Source of the DNA: Robertkochia marina
GTDB lineage: Bacteria; Bacteroidota; Bacteroidia; Flavobacteriales; Flavobacteriaceae
Direction of reading: 5' to 3'
Assembly (NCBI RefSeq): GCF_004799345.1
Contig: NZ_SSMC01000003.1
Coordinates: forward strand, 496,001 to 560,000
DNA: 64,000 bases
A program made the position numbers and the translations under genes. Shown piece after piece: positions 1 through 9,539 of this stretch. Positions within the stretch are counted from its first letter, which is position 1. Each line of letters begins with the position of its first letter. A model generated the notes under the pieces. The model had not been told where the DNA came from. It did not search any database and was given only the letters and a program-made list of their open reading frames with translations.

Positions 1-3000
1 TTTCGTTACCGCATTCATCGGTGGCAGTCCATGTGCGAATGATCTCGTAATCTTCCCCTGCAGTGGTAAAGGTGTCTGAGGTTTCAAAAGCTATTTCAAC
101 CTGCCCTCCGCATCCATCGGTAAACTCCGGTTGCGGAACCTCGGGGATGTTGCCACAGGAGGTGTTGATGTTCTCATCAAGATCTGAAGTTAAAACAGGG
201 CCTTCATTATCTTCAACCGTGATGGTCTGTGAGGCCTCCGCAGTATTGCCCGAACAGTCGGTAGCTGTCCATGTTCTTATTAAGGTATAAGAACCTTCAC
301 AGGTACCCGGGATCATTTCTTCAGACATTTCCAAGGATACGGTTGCATCGCAATTATCACTGACAGAAGGTGCTGAGCTCATATCGGTAATCGTGCTGCA
401 GCTAACGGTTACGTCGGCCGGAACATCGCTGATCACCGGTGCCTCATGATCTTCAAGAGTAATTACTTGTTGATGACTTACCTCGTTTCCGGCACAATCA
501 GTTGCTGTCCATGTTCTGGTAATTTCTGAAGCATTTCCGCAATCATCTGTATTGGTGATCACCTCTTCAAAAAGTACATCAACCGCTCCCTGGCATTGAT
601 CTGTGGCGGTAAGCGTTACGGCTTCCGGTAAAGTATTACAGTCTGCTGTGACCGTGCTGAGGGGAAGGTCTTCAACAAAAACTGGAGCCAGGTCATCTTC
701 TACGGTAATAGTCTGCTGATGAGAGCTTTCATTACCGCTGCAGTCAGTAACGGTCCAGGTTCGGGTGATGGTGTATTCAGAGCCACATTGATCATCATTA
801 CCTGAAACAACTTCTTCAAAACTGATCGCCGGATCAGGATCGCAATTATCAATGCCCTCTAAAGAAGGGATTTCAGGAAGTGCCGCACAACTTACGGTGA
901 GGTCCTGAGGAAGTTCGCCAATAAAAGTAGGCGCCTCTTCGTCAATAATAGTAATGGTCTGTGTGTCGCTATACAAATTGCCTTGGTAATCGGTGGTATA
1001 CCAGGTTCTGGTAATGGTTTCCGGACCACAATTTCCGCTGCTAACCTTATCTTGATACCATATCCCCGGGGGAGTGGTACATGCATCATTCACGGTTGCC
1101 ACACCCCAGTCAGTATCCTGGTTCTCAAAACAGAGGGAGGTTACAGCCCCTGAACCATCCAGAACAATGATGATCTTAAATACATTGTTATAGGCACTGA
1201 GGTCCATGGTGATGGCTCCATTATCTCCGGCGTCGGGAATCGGAACGCTGGCGATCATATTTGCTGATTCATCCAGAAGCTCCACCCTTTTATTGCTTTG
1301 TTTGGCCTCCAGGTCAAGTAAGGATAAGCTGCCCAGGGTAACTCCTCCAAATTCACTAAGGTCTAATTCAAGGAAGCTCCCTCTTTCATTATTATCGTTA
1401 GGGCCATTCTGCCCGTACTGCTGTACAATTAATACATTGCCTCTCGGAATGTAATTTTGATTTGCTTCGCCCATGGCACCTGCCGGGCCCTTACCCGTTC
1501 CTCCAAAATCTTCATGGGGTGTTCCCAGGTCAGGATCAGCAGAAGATGAAACCGAAGAGTCAAAAAGCATAGGGGTTCTTACTCCTTTGTTAGAGCCGGC
1601 GGTCACCGTGATGGTGCGCCCGGCATGAGGAATAACTCCTTGCTGAGCATTCAAACTAAGATTTTCAAATTCTATGCAGGGAATATAATTTGCATCGCAA
1701 CTAATGGTTAGGTCTTTCGGTGCTGTGATCTCGTAATTTCCGTTCGAAGTTGATATGGTTATGATTTGATCCTGAGAGAAACTGTTACCGCACAGGTCGG
1801 TTGCTGTCCATGTTCTGGTAATGGTGCTGTTACCGCAGGAGTCTGTTTCAGATACATCTGAGAAGGTAACGCTTGCCACTTCACAATTGTCTGTCGCATC
1901 CAGAACGTCTCCCGTTATAGACAGGTCATTGCTGTCCTGGTTATCTGTTAATTCAATGTTTTCGGGTACGGTAAAGGTGGGCAGCTCTTCGTCTGCAACT
2001 TCTACCGTTTGGGTGTAGATGGCCTGATTACACAGGTTACTATCATCGGTTACTCTCAAGGCGATCGTATAGGTGCCGCATTCCTCATAGGCATATGCAG
2101 CCTCTTCTCCGGTTAAAGTAGTGTCAAAACTACCATCATAGTTCATATCCCATTCATAGGAAATAATTGAACACGTATTGGATGATGGGGTGCTCTCAGA
2201 AGCATCCAGGTTGATCATCAGGCTGCAGTCTGCGTCCTGCGTAACATCAAAAAGTGCGGTCGGACTGCTTTCTACCTTTAATAGATGGGTAACAAGATCG
2301 ATGCACCCAAAGGCGTCAGTTACCTGTAAGGCAATAACCGTCTCCCCGGTATTTTCAAAGACCATCTCCGGTTGCATCCCTGTGTGGTCGCGGGTGAATT
2401 CAGAACCATCATAATTCATGTCCCATTCGTAAGAAACGATACTGTCCATAAAGTCCGGAGCGTTCTCGGCCGTATATCTTCCCCCGTCAAAATAGGTAGA
2501 ATTGCTGCCATCAAATACTACGGTAGTTCCTGCACATACAGTATCGTCGGCCTCGATTGCTGCTGTAGGAGAGGAGTTAATTCCAAGGCTGAGTGGAAAG
2601 TCGAAATCATCTTTATGCTTAGAATTTGGGGATCCTCCTGCCAGGGCAGAGGCGAGGTTAATACTTATAGAATCGCAGGAGTTGGTATCATCGCATACAG
2701 CAAAGATCTCTGACATCGGGATACGAAACTCGAAAAATTTTCCCAGGTCACCATCACAGGACTCCATACCTACTTTGGCTTCAAAAGTTCTTCCTGTACT
2801 TTGGTAGTCAACACCGTTCCAGGTATAAATAAGGTTGTTGGTGATCATAGGGTCTGAACCCGGCCTTATGTCAAAGGCAATGGCCATGTCGGTACCCCCG
2901 TTGGCTGTATCTCCAGTTGCAGGATCACAGTCGGTATTCAGGTAGAAAGAAAAATAAGAGTTACCGGATTTTCTCCTCTCGAAGGCCAGGTAAAGGTATT

Positions 3001-3226
3001 GAGCATTTGCCCTGTACCAGAGGTTTAAGACATCGGCGGTACCAGTAGGGGTGTCCTGTTCTCCGAAACCGTCGCCGTCAGTATCATGGTCTGCATAATC
3101 CGGAATACCCCACTCAGAGGAGTAGCCCGGGCTGCAATTGTTTCCGTCAAAGGTAAAATCCTGGGCATTACCATTTACAGCAGAAAATACCAATATGATA
3201 AAAGGTAGTAGTAGTAGTCTTTTCAT
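1..3226 (-). CDS. Giant secreted HYR/PKD-repeat surface protein, N-terminal part (runs off the left edge)
   Basis: The open frame runs from the ATG at 3226 to the window edge (about 1075 codons), so the C-terminus is missing. It begins MKRLLLLPF and has a hydrophobic signal peptide ending near NGNAQ. A region of about 200 residues follows that describes a folded ectodomain, then two PKD-like segments containing SYEWDMNYDGS. Near 1020-1700 there is a stretch rich in VLIVQQYGQNG and LLDLEAKQS. Successive HYR-like modules each end in a version of TRTWTATDxCGN. The last five modules recur every 237-244 bp (landmarks near 988, 749, 505, 262 and 25), about 80 residues each. Flavobacterial proteins of this kind are large adhesins, usually exported by the type IX secretion system through a C-terminal sorting domain; that domain is not visible here. 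Secretion route and adhesin role are inferences from the family. Confidence 0.85.
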   Translation of the reverse strand, partial: MKRLLLLPFIILVFSAVNGNAQDFTFDGNNCSPGYSSEWGIPDYADHDTDGDGFGEQDTPTGTADVLNLWYRANAQYLYLAFERRKSGNSYFSFYLNTDCDPATGDTANGGTDMAIAFDIRPGSDPMITNNLIYTWNGVDYQSTGRTFEAKVGMESCDGDLGKFFEFRIPMSEIFAVCDDTNSCDSISINLASALAGGSPNSKHKDDFDFPLSLGINSSPTAAIEADDTVCAGTTVVFDGSNSTYFDGGRYTAENAPDFMDSIVSYEWDMNYDGSEFTRDHTGMQPEMVFENTGETVIALQVTDAFGCIDLVTHLLKVESSPTALFDVTQDADCSLMINLDASESTPSSNTCSIISYEWDMNYDGSFDTTLTGEEAAYAYEECGTYTIALRVTDDSNLCNQAIYTQTVEVADEELPTFTVPENIELTDNQDSNDLSITGDVLDATDNCEVASVTFSDVSETDSCGNSTITRTWTATDLCGNSFSQDQIITISTSNGNYEITAPKDLTISCDANYIPCIEFENLSLNAQQGVIPHAGRTITVTAGSNKGVRTPMLFDSSVSSSADPDLGTPHEDFGGTGKGPAGAMGEANQNYIPRGNVLIVQQYGQNGPNDNNERGSFLELDLSEFGGVTLGSLSLLDLEAKQSNKRVELLDESANMIASVPIPDAGDNGAITMDLSAYNNVFKIIIVLDGSGAVTSLCFENQDTDWGVATVNDACTTPPGIWYQDKVSSGNCGPETITRTWYTTDYQGNLYSDTQTITIIDEEAPTFIGELPQDLTVSCAALPEIPSLEGIDNCDPDPAISFEEVVSGNDDQCGSEYTITRTWTVTDCSGNESSHQQTITVEDDLAPVFVEDLPLSTVTADCNTLPEAVTLTATDQCQGAVDVLFEEVITNTDDCGNASEITRTWTATDCAGNEVSHQQVITLEDHEAPVISDVPADVTVSCSTITDMSSAPSVSDNCDATVSLEMSEEMIPGTCEGSYTLIRTWTATDCSGNTAEASQTITVEDNEGPVLTSDLDENINTSCGNIPEVPQPEFTDGCGGQVEIAFETSDTFTTAGEDYEIIRTWTATDECGNE

Positions 3227-3478
3227 ACGCACATAGTCTAGGGTCCATAGTAATTGATCAAAGTTCACTTACGGACATGCCTTACTTCATTAAGAACATC
3301 CTTTATTGATAAGATTTGGGCAATCTTAAAATATTTTAGCTTAATCGGGGAGGAAAGTGTTTTCATTAGCGAAACAACTTCAACTCCCGTAGTCTCACAA
3401 AAAAAATTGATTAAAAGTGTTTTTTAATCGTTTATAAACCCTCTAACTTTAAAGGGTTAATCCTTTAATTTTTAAGGC

Positions 3479-3970
3479 ATGCAAGGTAAAAAAATAACAC
3501 TAATGAGACACGGGAAATCTTCGTGGGAAAATGACGTCAAAGACCAGGACAGACCTTTACAAGAAAGGGGGATAAATGATGCGATCCGGGTAGCAAATTT
3601 TGTAAACGGTCGCATTCAAATGCCCGATGCAGTATATTCCAGTCCTGCCAACCGGGCTTTGCATACATGTACCATTATGATGCGGGTTTGGGGCATTCCG
3701 GAAGAACGGCTGCAGGTTAACGGTAGACTCTATGACTTCTCCGGAGAATCGGTAAAAAGTTTTATCCATGACCTCGATGATGATCTTGATCATGTTATGA
3801 TTTTCGGTCATAATCATGCTTTCACATCAATTTCTAATATCTTTGGGAATGAAATGATAGATAACCTGCCTACTGCCGGTCTCGTGCATATACATTTTGA
3901 ACAGGAACACTGGGCAGCTATCACCAAAGGAATTACCAAACTTAAAATTTTTCCAAAGCAAATTCGATAA
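3479..3970 (+). CDS. sixA: SixA-type histidine phosphatase
   Basis: 163 residues of the histidine phosphatase (phosphoglycerate mutase-like) superfamily. The RHGKSSW motif at residues 10-16 supplies the catalytic His11. SSPANRA at 54-60 and the GHN at 110-112 supply the second conserved Arg/His region. This is a typical compact SixA length without extra domains. SixA removes phosphate from phosphohistidine proteins in Proteobacteria. In Bacteroidota these short RHG proteins are conserved, but their substrate is not established. The stop codon directly abuts the ppk start (TAA then ATG), so the two are translationally coupled. This placement links the phosphatase to polyphosphate metabolism, possibly acting on phosphohistidine in Ppk or an Hpr-like partner, which is only an inference. 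Confidence 0.85.
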   Translation: MQGKKITLMRHGKSSWENDVKDQDRPLQERGINDAIRVANFVNGRIQMPDAVYSSPANRALHTCTIMMRVWGIPEERLQVNGRLYDFSGESVKSFIHDLDDDLDHVMIFGHNHAFTSISNIFGNEMIDNLPTAGLVHIHFEQEHWAAITKGITKLKIFPKQIR

Positions 3971-6067
3971 ATGGTAACACATCATAACCGGTATATTAAC
4001 AGAGAGATCAGTTGGCTGAATTTTAATGCCCGTGTATTACAGGAAGCAGCAGACCCAAAGGTACCTCTGATAGAACGCTTGCGGTTTCTGGGTATATTTT
4101 CTAACAACCTTGATGAATTCTTTAAGGTGCGCTATGCCACAGTAAAACGGATCGCACTTTCAGGTAAAACCGGTAAAAGTGTGCTTGGTGGTGCCAATGC
4201 GACCGATCTGATGGAAGATATTACCCAGATCGTTATCGATCAGCAGGCTGAAAGTCTGAAGATCCTTAAAGCGATTGAGAAAAAGCTGGAGAAAGAAAAT
4301 ATTTTTATCATTCATGAGAATGAGGTGGAAGAAAAACATGTTGAGTTTATTAATAACTTTTTTCTGGAGAAGGTAAGTCCTGCCCTGGCTGTGATCATGC
4401 TCAACGAGATCGCAGAATTCCCCACCCTGAAAGACAATGCCGCCTACCTGGCTGTGAAAATGGTGTTGAAACCTGAAGAACATCTGAAAGGTATCAAAAG
4501 GATCATCGAAGGCGCCGAGAAAAAGGTGCATTACGCCATGGTTGAAATTCCCAGGTCACTTGATCGTTTTGTTGTTTTGCCTTCAGATGGCGATAAGCGC
4601 TACATTATGATCCTGGACGACCTGATTCGGTATTGTATGGGGAAGATCTTCGATATTTTCAATTATGAATCGCTCGCCGCGCACATGATCAAGATCACCA
4701 GGGATGCTGAGCTTGATATTGATAATGACCTCTCTAAATCTTTTATAGAAAAGATCTCATCGAGTGTTAAAGGCAGAAGGATCAGTGAGCCGGTACGTTT
4801 TGTGTACGATAAGGAGATCGAAAAAGATACGTTAGCCTTTTTGAAGCAAAAGATGGGCATTGATGAAACCGATAGCGTGATTCCCGGAGGTCGGTATCAC
4901 AATCGTCGTGATTACATGAAATTTCCAAGTCTCGGGCGTAATGATCTGCTTTATGAGAAGTTTCCTCCACTACCTATCAAGGGACTAAGCCTTGAAGAGA
5001 GTATTTTTGAGTCTATTGCACGAAAAGATTTCCTGCAGTATACGCCCTATCATACCTTTTCTTATGTTATAAAATTCCTGAGAGAGGCTGCCATTGACCC
5101 CCATGTAAAGACCATTAAAATAACCGTGTACCGCCTTGCGAAAAACTCTCAGGTTGCCAGTGCCTTGATCAATGCAGTAAAGAACGGAAAGGATGTGACG
5201 GTTCAGATCGAGTTACAGGCCCGTTTTGATGAACAGGCCAATATTGAATACGCAGAGCAGCTGCAGGCAGAAGGAGTAAAATTGATCTTTGGGATCCAGG
5301 GGTTGAAAGTACACAGTAAGGTATGCCTGGTAGAGCGGGAAGAAGCTGGAGAATTAAAGAAATACGGGTTTATAAGTACAGGTAACTTTAATGAGGCAAC
5401 CGCTAAGGTATATACAGACTATACCTTGTTTACTTCTCATGACCCCATCTTAAAAGAGATCAAAAAGGTATTTACCTTTTTTGAGATCAATTATAAGGTC
5501 TATAAATACAAACACCTTATTGTTTCACCTCACTACACCAAGACCAGTTTTATTAAACTGATCGATCAGGAGATCGCCAATTCCAAAGCCGGTAAGGAAG
5601 CCTGGATCAAGATCAAGATGAATAGTTTTACCTCCTATAAAATGGTGGATAAACTTTACGAAGCCAGTCGTGCCGGAGTAAAGATCCAGCTTATTGTAAG
5701 AGGGGTATGCTGCCTGATCCCCGGGGTACCTGGAATGAGTGAAAATATAGAAGCCATCAGTGTTGTAGACCGGTTTTTAGAGCATCCGCGTCTGTTCATT
5801 TTTGCCAATGCCGGGAATTCTAAAATGTACATTTCTTCCGCAGACTGGATGACCCGAAACCTGGATTACCGGGTAGAGGTGGGGTGCCCCATTTATGATA
5901 CTGAGATCAAAAAGGAATTGATGGATACCTTTGAGATCTGCTGGAATGATAATGTAAAAGCCCGGACATTTTCAGAAAAACAGGATAATGCCTACCGGAA
6001 AAACAATAAACCTAAGGTTCGCTCCCAATTTGCCACCTACCAATACTATCTTAAGAAAAACAAGTAA
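3971..6067 (+). CDS. ppk1: Polyphosphate kinase 1
   Basis: 698 residues, the normal length for Ppk1, which reversibly makes polyphosphate from ATP at the cytoplasmic membrane. The N-terminus has the family signature NREISWLNFNARVLQEA and then SNNLDEFFKVR. The C-terminal half holds the two phospholipase-D-like catalytic domains. GLKVHSKVCL carries His448, which lines up with the autophosphorylated histidine of the family, and LEHPRLFIFANAG carries His605, the second conserved histidine. NSKMYISSADWMTRNLDYR near residue 615 is the usual C-terminal motif. It is the middle gene of a three-gene unit with the SixA-like phosphatase and Ppx/GppA, so synthesis and breakdown of polyphosphate are encoded together. 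Confidence 0.97.
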   Translation: MVTHHNRYINREISWLNFNARVLQEAADPKVPLIERLRFLGIFSNNLDEFFKVRYATVKRIALSGKTGKSVLGGANATDLMEDITQIVIDQQAESLKILKAIEKKLEKENIFIIHENEVEEKHVEFINNFFLEKVSPALAVIMLNEIAEFPTLKDNAAYLAVKMVLKPEEHLKGIKRIIEGAEKKVHYAMVEIPRSLDRFVVLPSDGDKRYIMILDDLIRYCMGKIFDIFNYESLAAHMIKITRDAELDIDNDLSKSFIEKISSSVKGRRISEPVRFVYDKEIEKDTLAFLKQKMGIDETDSVIPGGRYHNRRDYMKFPSLGRNDLLYEKFPPLPIKGLSLEESIFESIARKDFLQYTPYHTFSYVIKFLREAAIDPHVKTIKITVYRLAKNSQVASALINAVKNGKDVTVQIELQARFDEQANIEYAEQLQAEGVKLIFGIQGLKVHSKVCLVEREEAGELKKYGFISTGNFNEATAKVYTDYTLFTSHDPILKEIKKVFTFFEINYKVYKYKHLIVSPHYTKTSFIKLIDQEIANSKAGKEAWIKIKMNSFTSYKMVDKLYEASRAGVKIQLIVRGVCCLIPGVPGMSENIEAISVVDRFLEHPRLFIFANAGNSKMYISSADWMTRNLDYRVEVGCPIYDTEIKKELMDTFEICWNDNVKARTFSEKQDNAYRKNNKPKVRSQFATYQYYLKKNK

Positions 6068-6079
6068 AACGGGGTAACA

Positions 6080-6985
6080 TTGAAAATAAGGAAGTTTGCT
6101 GGTATTGATATTGGTTCAAATGCTGTAAGGCTGCTCATTAATAACGTCATTGAATTTCCTGATAAGGAAACTCAATTTAAGAAGAGCGACCTGATACGTG
6201 TCCCTGTTCGTTTGGGGCAGGACGTGTTTACAGTGGCAAAGATCTCTGATCAAAATATCAAAAGGATGGTAGAAACCATGAAGGCTTATTTTTACCTGAT
6301 GCGGGTTCATGGAGTTGAAAAATATATGGGGTGTGCCACCTCGGCAATGCGGGAGGCCTCTAATGGGGAAGAAGTTGCCGCGTTGATAAAAGAGGAAGCC
6401 GGGATAGATATAGAGATCATAGACGGTAAAAAGGAGGCCGCTATTATTGCTTCTACAGATCTTCACCAGGTCATCGAAAAGGATAAGAACTATCTCTATG
6501 TGGATGTGGGCGGAGGAAGCACCGAATTCACTATTTTCAGTAACGGGAAGATCGTTGCATCCAGATCTTGTAAGATAGGAACTGTGCGTTTGCTGAATGA
6601 AATGGTTGATAGCAGTGCCTGGAAAAGCATAGAGGCCTGGGTGAGAGAGCAAACCAAAGATTTTAAAAAGATCGCTATTATTGGCTCGGGCGGTAATATC
6701 AACAAGCTTTTTAAGATGTCAGGCCGCAAACCAGGAACCCCGCTCTCTTATATTTACCTGAATGCTCAGTACCAGTTCTTACAGGAGTTAAGCTATGATG
6801 AACGCATATCAGAATTGGGTTTAAATCCTGACCGGGCCGATGTGATCATACCCGCTACACGTATCTATCTTAATGCCTGTAAATGGAGTGGAGCAAAGAA
6901 GATCCATGTGCCTAAGATAGGTTTGGCAGATGGGATCGTTAAGTTACTTTATAATCAGGAGCAGGCTAAAACCGCCGGTTTCTAA
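6080..6985 (+). CDS. ppx: Ppx/GppA family exopolyphosphatase
   Basis: 301 residues, one Ppx/GppA domain without the C-terminal HD domain of long Ppx proteins. AGIDIGSNAVRLL near the N-terminus and VDVGGGSTEF near residue 141 are the two phosphate-binding loops of the ASKHA fold, and GSGGNINKL is the third. The start is a TTG at 6080, supported by GGGG upstream and by the KIRKFAGIDIG beginning expected of the family. It should hydrolyse polyphosphate or (p)ppGpp-related phosphoanhydrides in the cytoplasm. It lies 12 bp after ppk1, so it is probably in the same operon. Its stop codon interleaves with that of the convergent miaE through the shared CTAA at 6982-6985. Confidence 0.92.
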   Translation: MKIRKFAGIDIGSNAVRLLINNVIEFPDKETQFKKSDLIRVPVRLGQDVFTVAKISDQNIKRMVETMKAYFYLMRVHGVEKYMGCATSAMREASNGEEVAALIKEEAGIDIEIIDGKKEAAIIASTDLHQVIEKDKNYLYVDVGGGSTEFTIFSNGKIVASRSCKIGTVRLLNEMVDSSAWKSIEAWVREQTKDFKKIAIIGSGGNINKLFKMSGRKPGTPLSYIYLNAQYQFLQELSYDERISELGLNPDRADVIIPATRIYLNACKWSGAKKIHVPKIGLADGIVKLLYNQEQAKTAGF

Positions 6986-7563
6986 CCGTGTATGGTTTCT
7001 TTGGTGCCCAGGTCTTTCATGATCTCTGCTTCATAATCCAACAGCTCCTGCCATTTCCTGTCCACCTCTTCACGGTCGCCGTACTGACGGGCAAACTTAA
7101 GGAACATGGTGTAATGGTTGGCTTCACTTACCATGAGTTTACGATAGAATTCAGCCAGCTCCCGGTCATTCAGTTCTTCCGAAAGTAATCGGAAGCGTTC
7201 ACAGCTGCGGGCTTCGATCAACGCAGCATATAATAGTTTTTGAATAAGATGGGTGGTGCGACTTCCTCCCTTGGGAAAAAATTGCATCAATTTATTTACG
7301 TACTCATCCTTACGTTCACGGCCCAAGGCCCAGCCTCTTTCCACGATTTTATCATGAACCATTTTGAAGTGACTGATCTCCTCTTTAACCAAGGCGGTCA
7401 TCGCTTGTACAAGTTCTGTGTGCTCAGGAAATTGTACGATCAGAGAAATGGCCATACTGGCGGCCTTTTGCTCGCAAAATGCATGATCAGTCAGAATTTC
7501 TTCAATATTCTTTTCAACAATATTAACCCATCTTGGGTCTGTGGGAAGTTTTAAACCGAGCAT
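6982..7563 (-). CDS. miaE: tRNA-(ms2io6A)-hydroxylase MiaE
   Basis: This is a non-haem diiron monooxygenase that hydroxylates the isopentenyl side chain of ms2i6A37 in tRNAs reading UNN codons. The start chosen at 7563 gives MLGLKLPTDPRW, the usual family beginning; an in-frame ATG at 7599 would add 12 residues. A four-helix ferritin-like set of ligands is visible, numbered from the longer start: E43 in CEQKAAS, E74 and H77 in EEISHF, E129 in EARSCERF, E159 and H162 in SEANHY. The gene is convergent with ppx and the two stop codons overlap by four bases. In flavobacteria this family is usually present as a single gene without a dedicated operon. Confidence 0.9.
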   Translation of the reverse strand: MLGLKLPTDPRWVNIVEKNIEEILTDHAFCEQKAASMAISLIVQFPEHTELVQAMTALVKEEISHFKMVHDKIVERGWALGRERKDEYVNKLMQFFPKGGSRTTHLIQKLLYAALIEARSCERFRLLSEELNDRELAEFYRKLMVSEANHYTMFLKFARQYGDREEVDRKWQELLDYEAEIMKDLGTKETIHG

Positions 7564-7756
7564 TTTACCTGAATTTTTATGTGGTGCAAATTTAACCATT
7601 TTTTTAACCTCAAACCTGTTCAGAGCAATGGCTTTCTACCAAAGGGATATAACGATTAAATCAAGTATTCATCGAAGTTTGCAGCAGTCTGTGAGCAATA
7701 TACATAATTTTAAATATTAACATTCAGTGCATTAGCATTGTCTCAAATGTTCTCTC

Positions 7757-8629
7757 ATGAATACTTCCCACGACTCCCTGGTGCATTCCGGAATACCTGA
7801 TGAACTCGAAAAAACGTTAAAGTCACTCGAAGAACATGATCAGATTCGGTGGTTTACGAATAAGCTGCATGATCTGTTTGAAAATCCTTCTGCAAGAGAA
7901 TTTTATCTCACGTATACCCTGATACATCAAAAGTTTGGAGATCTGGACGGTGCATTTCAAGATCAGGCCGATCAAAATGTAGTCTTAAAGAAATTCGGGA
8001 TGACGCCTGAAGAAGCCTTTCGGCTGTTATTGCTTTATGAGGTACTGAAGAGGGATCCTGAATATTATGCGGATGCTGTTCGGAAATTGATCGAGGTAGC
8101 CGACAAAAATGAGCTGATCACCTTTCTTAAGTTTTTAGATCTGCTGCCTGAGGCAGATCGATTTTGTGATGCGGCCGTTCAGGCTTTAAGAACCAATATA
8201 GAACCGGTTTTTGACGCCATCGCCTTGCGGAATTCATATCCTCAAAAGTACTTCAATCAGCAACAATGGAATCAAATGTATCTCAAGGCGGCCTTTATGC
8301 AGCGCCCCCTTCTGGAGATCGAAGGCGTGGAAGAGCGCGCCAATAATGAATTAAGCAGAATAATTTCTGATTATGCCCATGAACGTTGGGCCGCTTCCAG
8401 GAATATTGATCCGAGAATATGGAGGCCTGTGGCTATTTGTCCGGTAGAAAGCACCGTGACAGATATGCAGCACCTGTTAACCAACGGATCTGAGGAAGAG
8501 GTAAACGCCGCTGTATTGGTTTGTACCCGTTCACAAGACCGGCAATTAAATGATCTTGTGGCCGAACAGAAAGAGCGTAAAGAACGTATTGCCAAGGGCA
8601 CCCTGAACTGGAATAACTTAAATCTTTAA
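7757..8629 (+). CDS. eboA: EboA family protein
   Basis: 290 residues, mostly helical, no signal peptide or membrane segment. It is named mainly by position as the first gene of an intact eboABCDEF set, and its start MNTSHDSLVHSGIPDELEKTL fits the EboA domain family. The function of EboA is unknown. In cyanobacteria the ebo genes are needed to move a scytonemin precursor to the periplasm, and the whole cluster has been proposed to make a prenylated small metabolite. The stop at 8629 is one base before the eboB start, which indicates a polycistronic message. Confidence 0.82.
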   Translation: MNTSHDSLVHSGIPDELEKTLKSLEEHDQIRWFTNKLHDLFENPSAREFYLTYTLIHQKFGDLDGAFQDQADQNVVLKKFGMTPEEAFRLLLLYEVLKRDPEYYADAVRKLIEVADKNELITFLKFLDLLPEADRFCDAAVQALRTNIEPVFDAIALRNSYPQKYFNQQQWNQMYLKAAFMQRPLLEIEGVEERANNELSRIISDYAHERWAASRNIDPRIWRPVAICPVESTVTDMQHLLTNGSEEEVNAAVLVCTRSQDRQLNDLVAEQKERKERIAKGTLNWNNLNL

Positions 8630-8630
8630 T

Positions 8631-9539
8631 ATGGAACATCAACTAAAATTTATCGACCCGCATATTCATATGACCTCAAGAACCACCGACGATTATGAAG
8701 CAATGGCAAAGGCAGGAGTGGTGGCTGTGATCGAACCTTCATTCTGGCTGGGGCAGCCTCGTACACAGGTAGGCTCTTTTCAGGATTATTACAGCAGCCT
8801 GGTAGGGTGGGAGCCCTTCAGGGCCAGCCAGTTTGGAATTAAGCATTACTGCACCATAGGTCTTAACAGTAAGGAAGCTAATAACGAAGCCCTGGCCGAG
8901 CAGGTGATGGAGTTGTTGCCGCTCTATTTGTTTAAAGATAATGTAGTGGCCATAGGTGAAATAGGCTATGATGATCAGACCCCTCTGGAAGATCGCTATT
9001 TCCGGATGCAGCTGGAACTGGCAAAAGAGTTCAATATGCTGGTGCAGGTGCACACCCCACACAGGGATAAAAAAGCAGGTACCATTAAAAGTATGGAAGT
9101 TTGCCTGGAACATGGTCTTGATCCTTCTATGGTAGTGATCGATCACAATAATGAAGAAACCGTACAGGAGGTGCTGGATCGTGGCTTCAATGCGGCCTTT
9201 ACCATATACCCTAAGACGAAAATGGGTAATGAGCGAATGGCAGAGGTGGTGCGAAGATTCGGAAGCGATCGCATCATTGTTGACAGTTCTGCCGACTGGG
9301 GGGTAAGTGACCCTCTTGCGGTTCCTAAAACGGCTTCCCTGATGCTTAAACGTGGTATTTCAAGAGAAGATGTGGAAAAGACCTGTTACCGAAATGCTTT
9401 GGAGATTTTTGGTAAGAGCGGTAAGATGAAAGCCTCGCATTGGGAAGATGCCGAAGGTATTGATCAGAGAAAACTATATAACGACAATAGTGTACTTCGT
9501 GGCCAGATGCCACGAGTAGACCAGGAGGAAATCGTCTGA
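8631..9539 (+). CDS. eboB: EboB, TatD-like metal-dependent hydrolase
   Basis: 302 residues with an amidohydrolase-type TIM barrel. DPHIHM near residue 9 gives the two metal-binding histidines (H11, H13). IGEIGYDD near 110 gives the conserved glutamate. HTPHRDK gives H141 and H144, and the C-terminal DSSADWG gives the catalytic aspartate. These correspond to the metal ligands of TatD and phosphotriesterase-like enzymes. The natural substrate is unknown. The gene is second in the ebo cluster; its stop overlaps the start of eboC by one base (TGATG), so the two are likely translated in a coupled way. Confidence 0.85.
   Translation: MEHQLKFIDPHIHMTSRTTDDYEAMAKAGVVAVIEPSFWLGQPRTQVGSFQDYYSSLVGWEPFRASQFGIKHYCTIGLNSKEANNEALAEQVMELLPLYLFKDNVVAIGEIGYDDQTPLEDRYFRMQLELAKEFNMLVQVHTPHRDKKAGTIKSMEVCLEHGLDPSMVVIDHNNEETVQEVLDRGFNAAFTIYPKTKMGNERMAEVVRRFGSDRIIVDSSADWGVSDPLAVPKTASLMLKRGISREDVEKTCYRNALEIFGKSGKMKASHWEDAEGIDQRKLYNDNSVLRGQMPRVDQEEIV

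Noticed and set aside
63-2807. Several plus-strand frames of 65-113 codons
   Set aside because: They are antisense shadows of the continuous HYR/PKD-repeat frame on the minus strand and have no family features.
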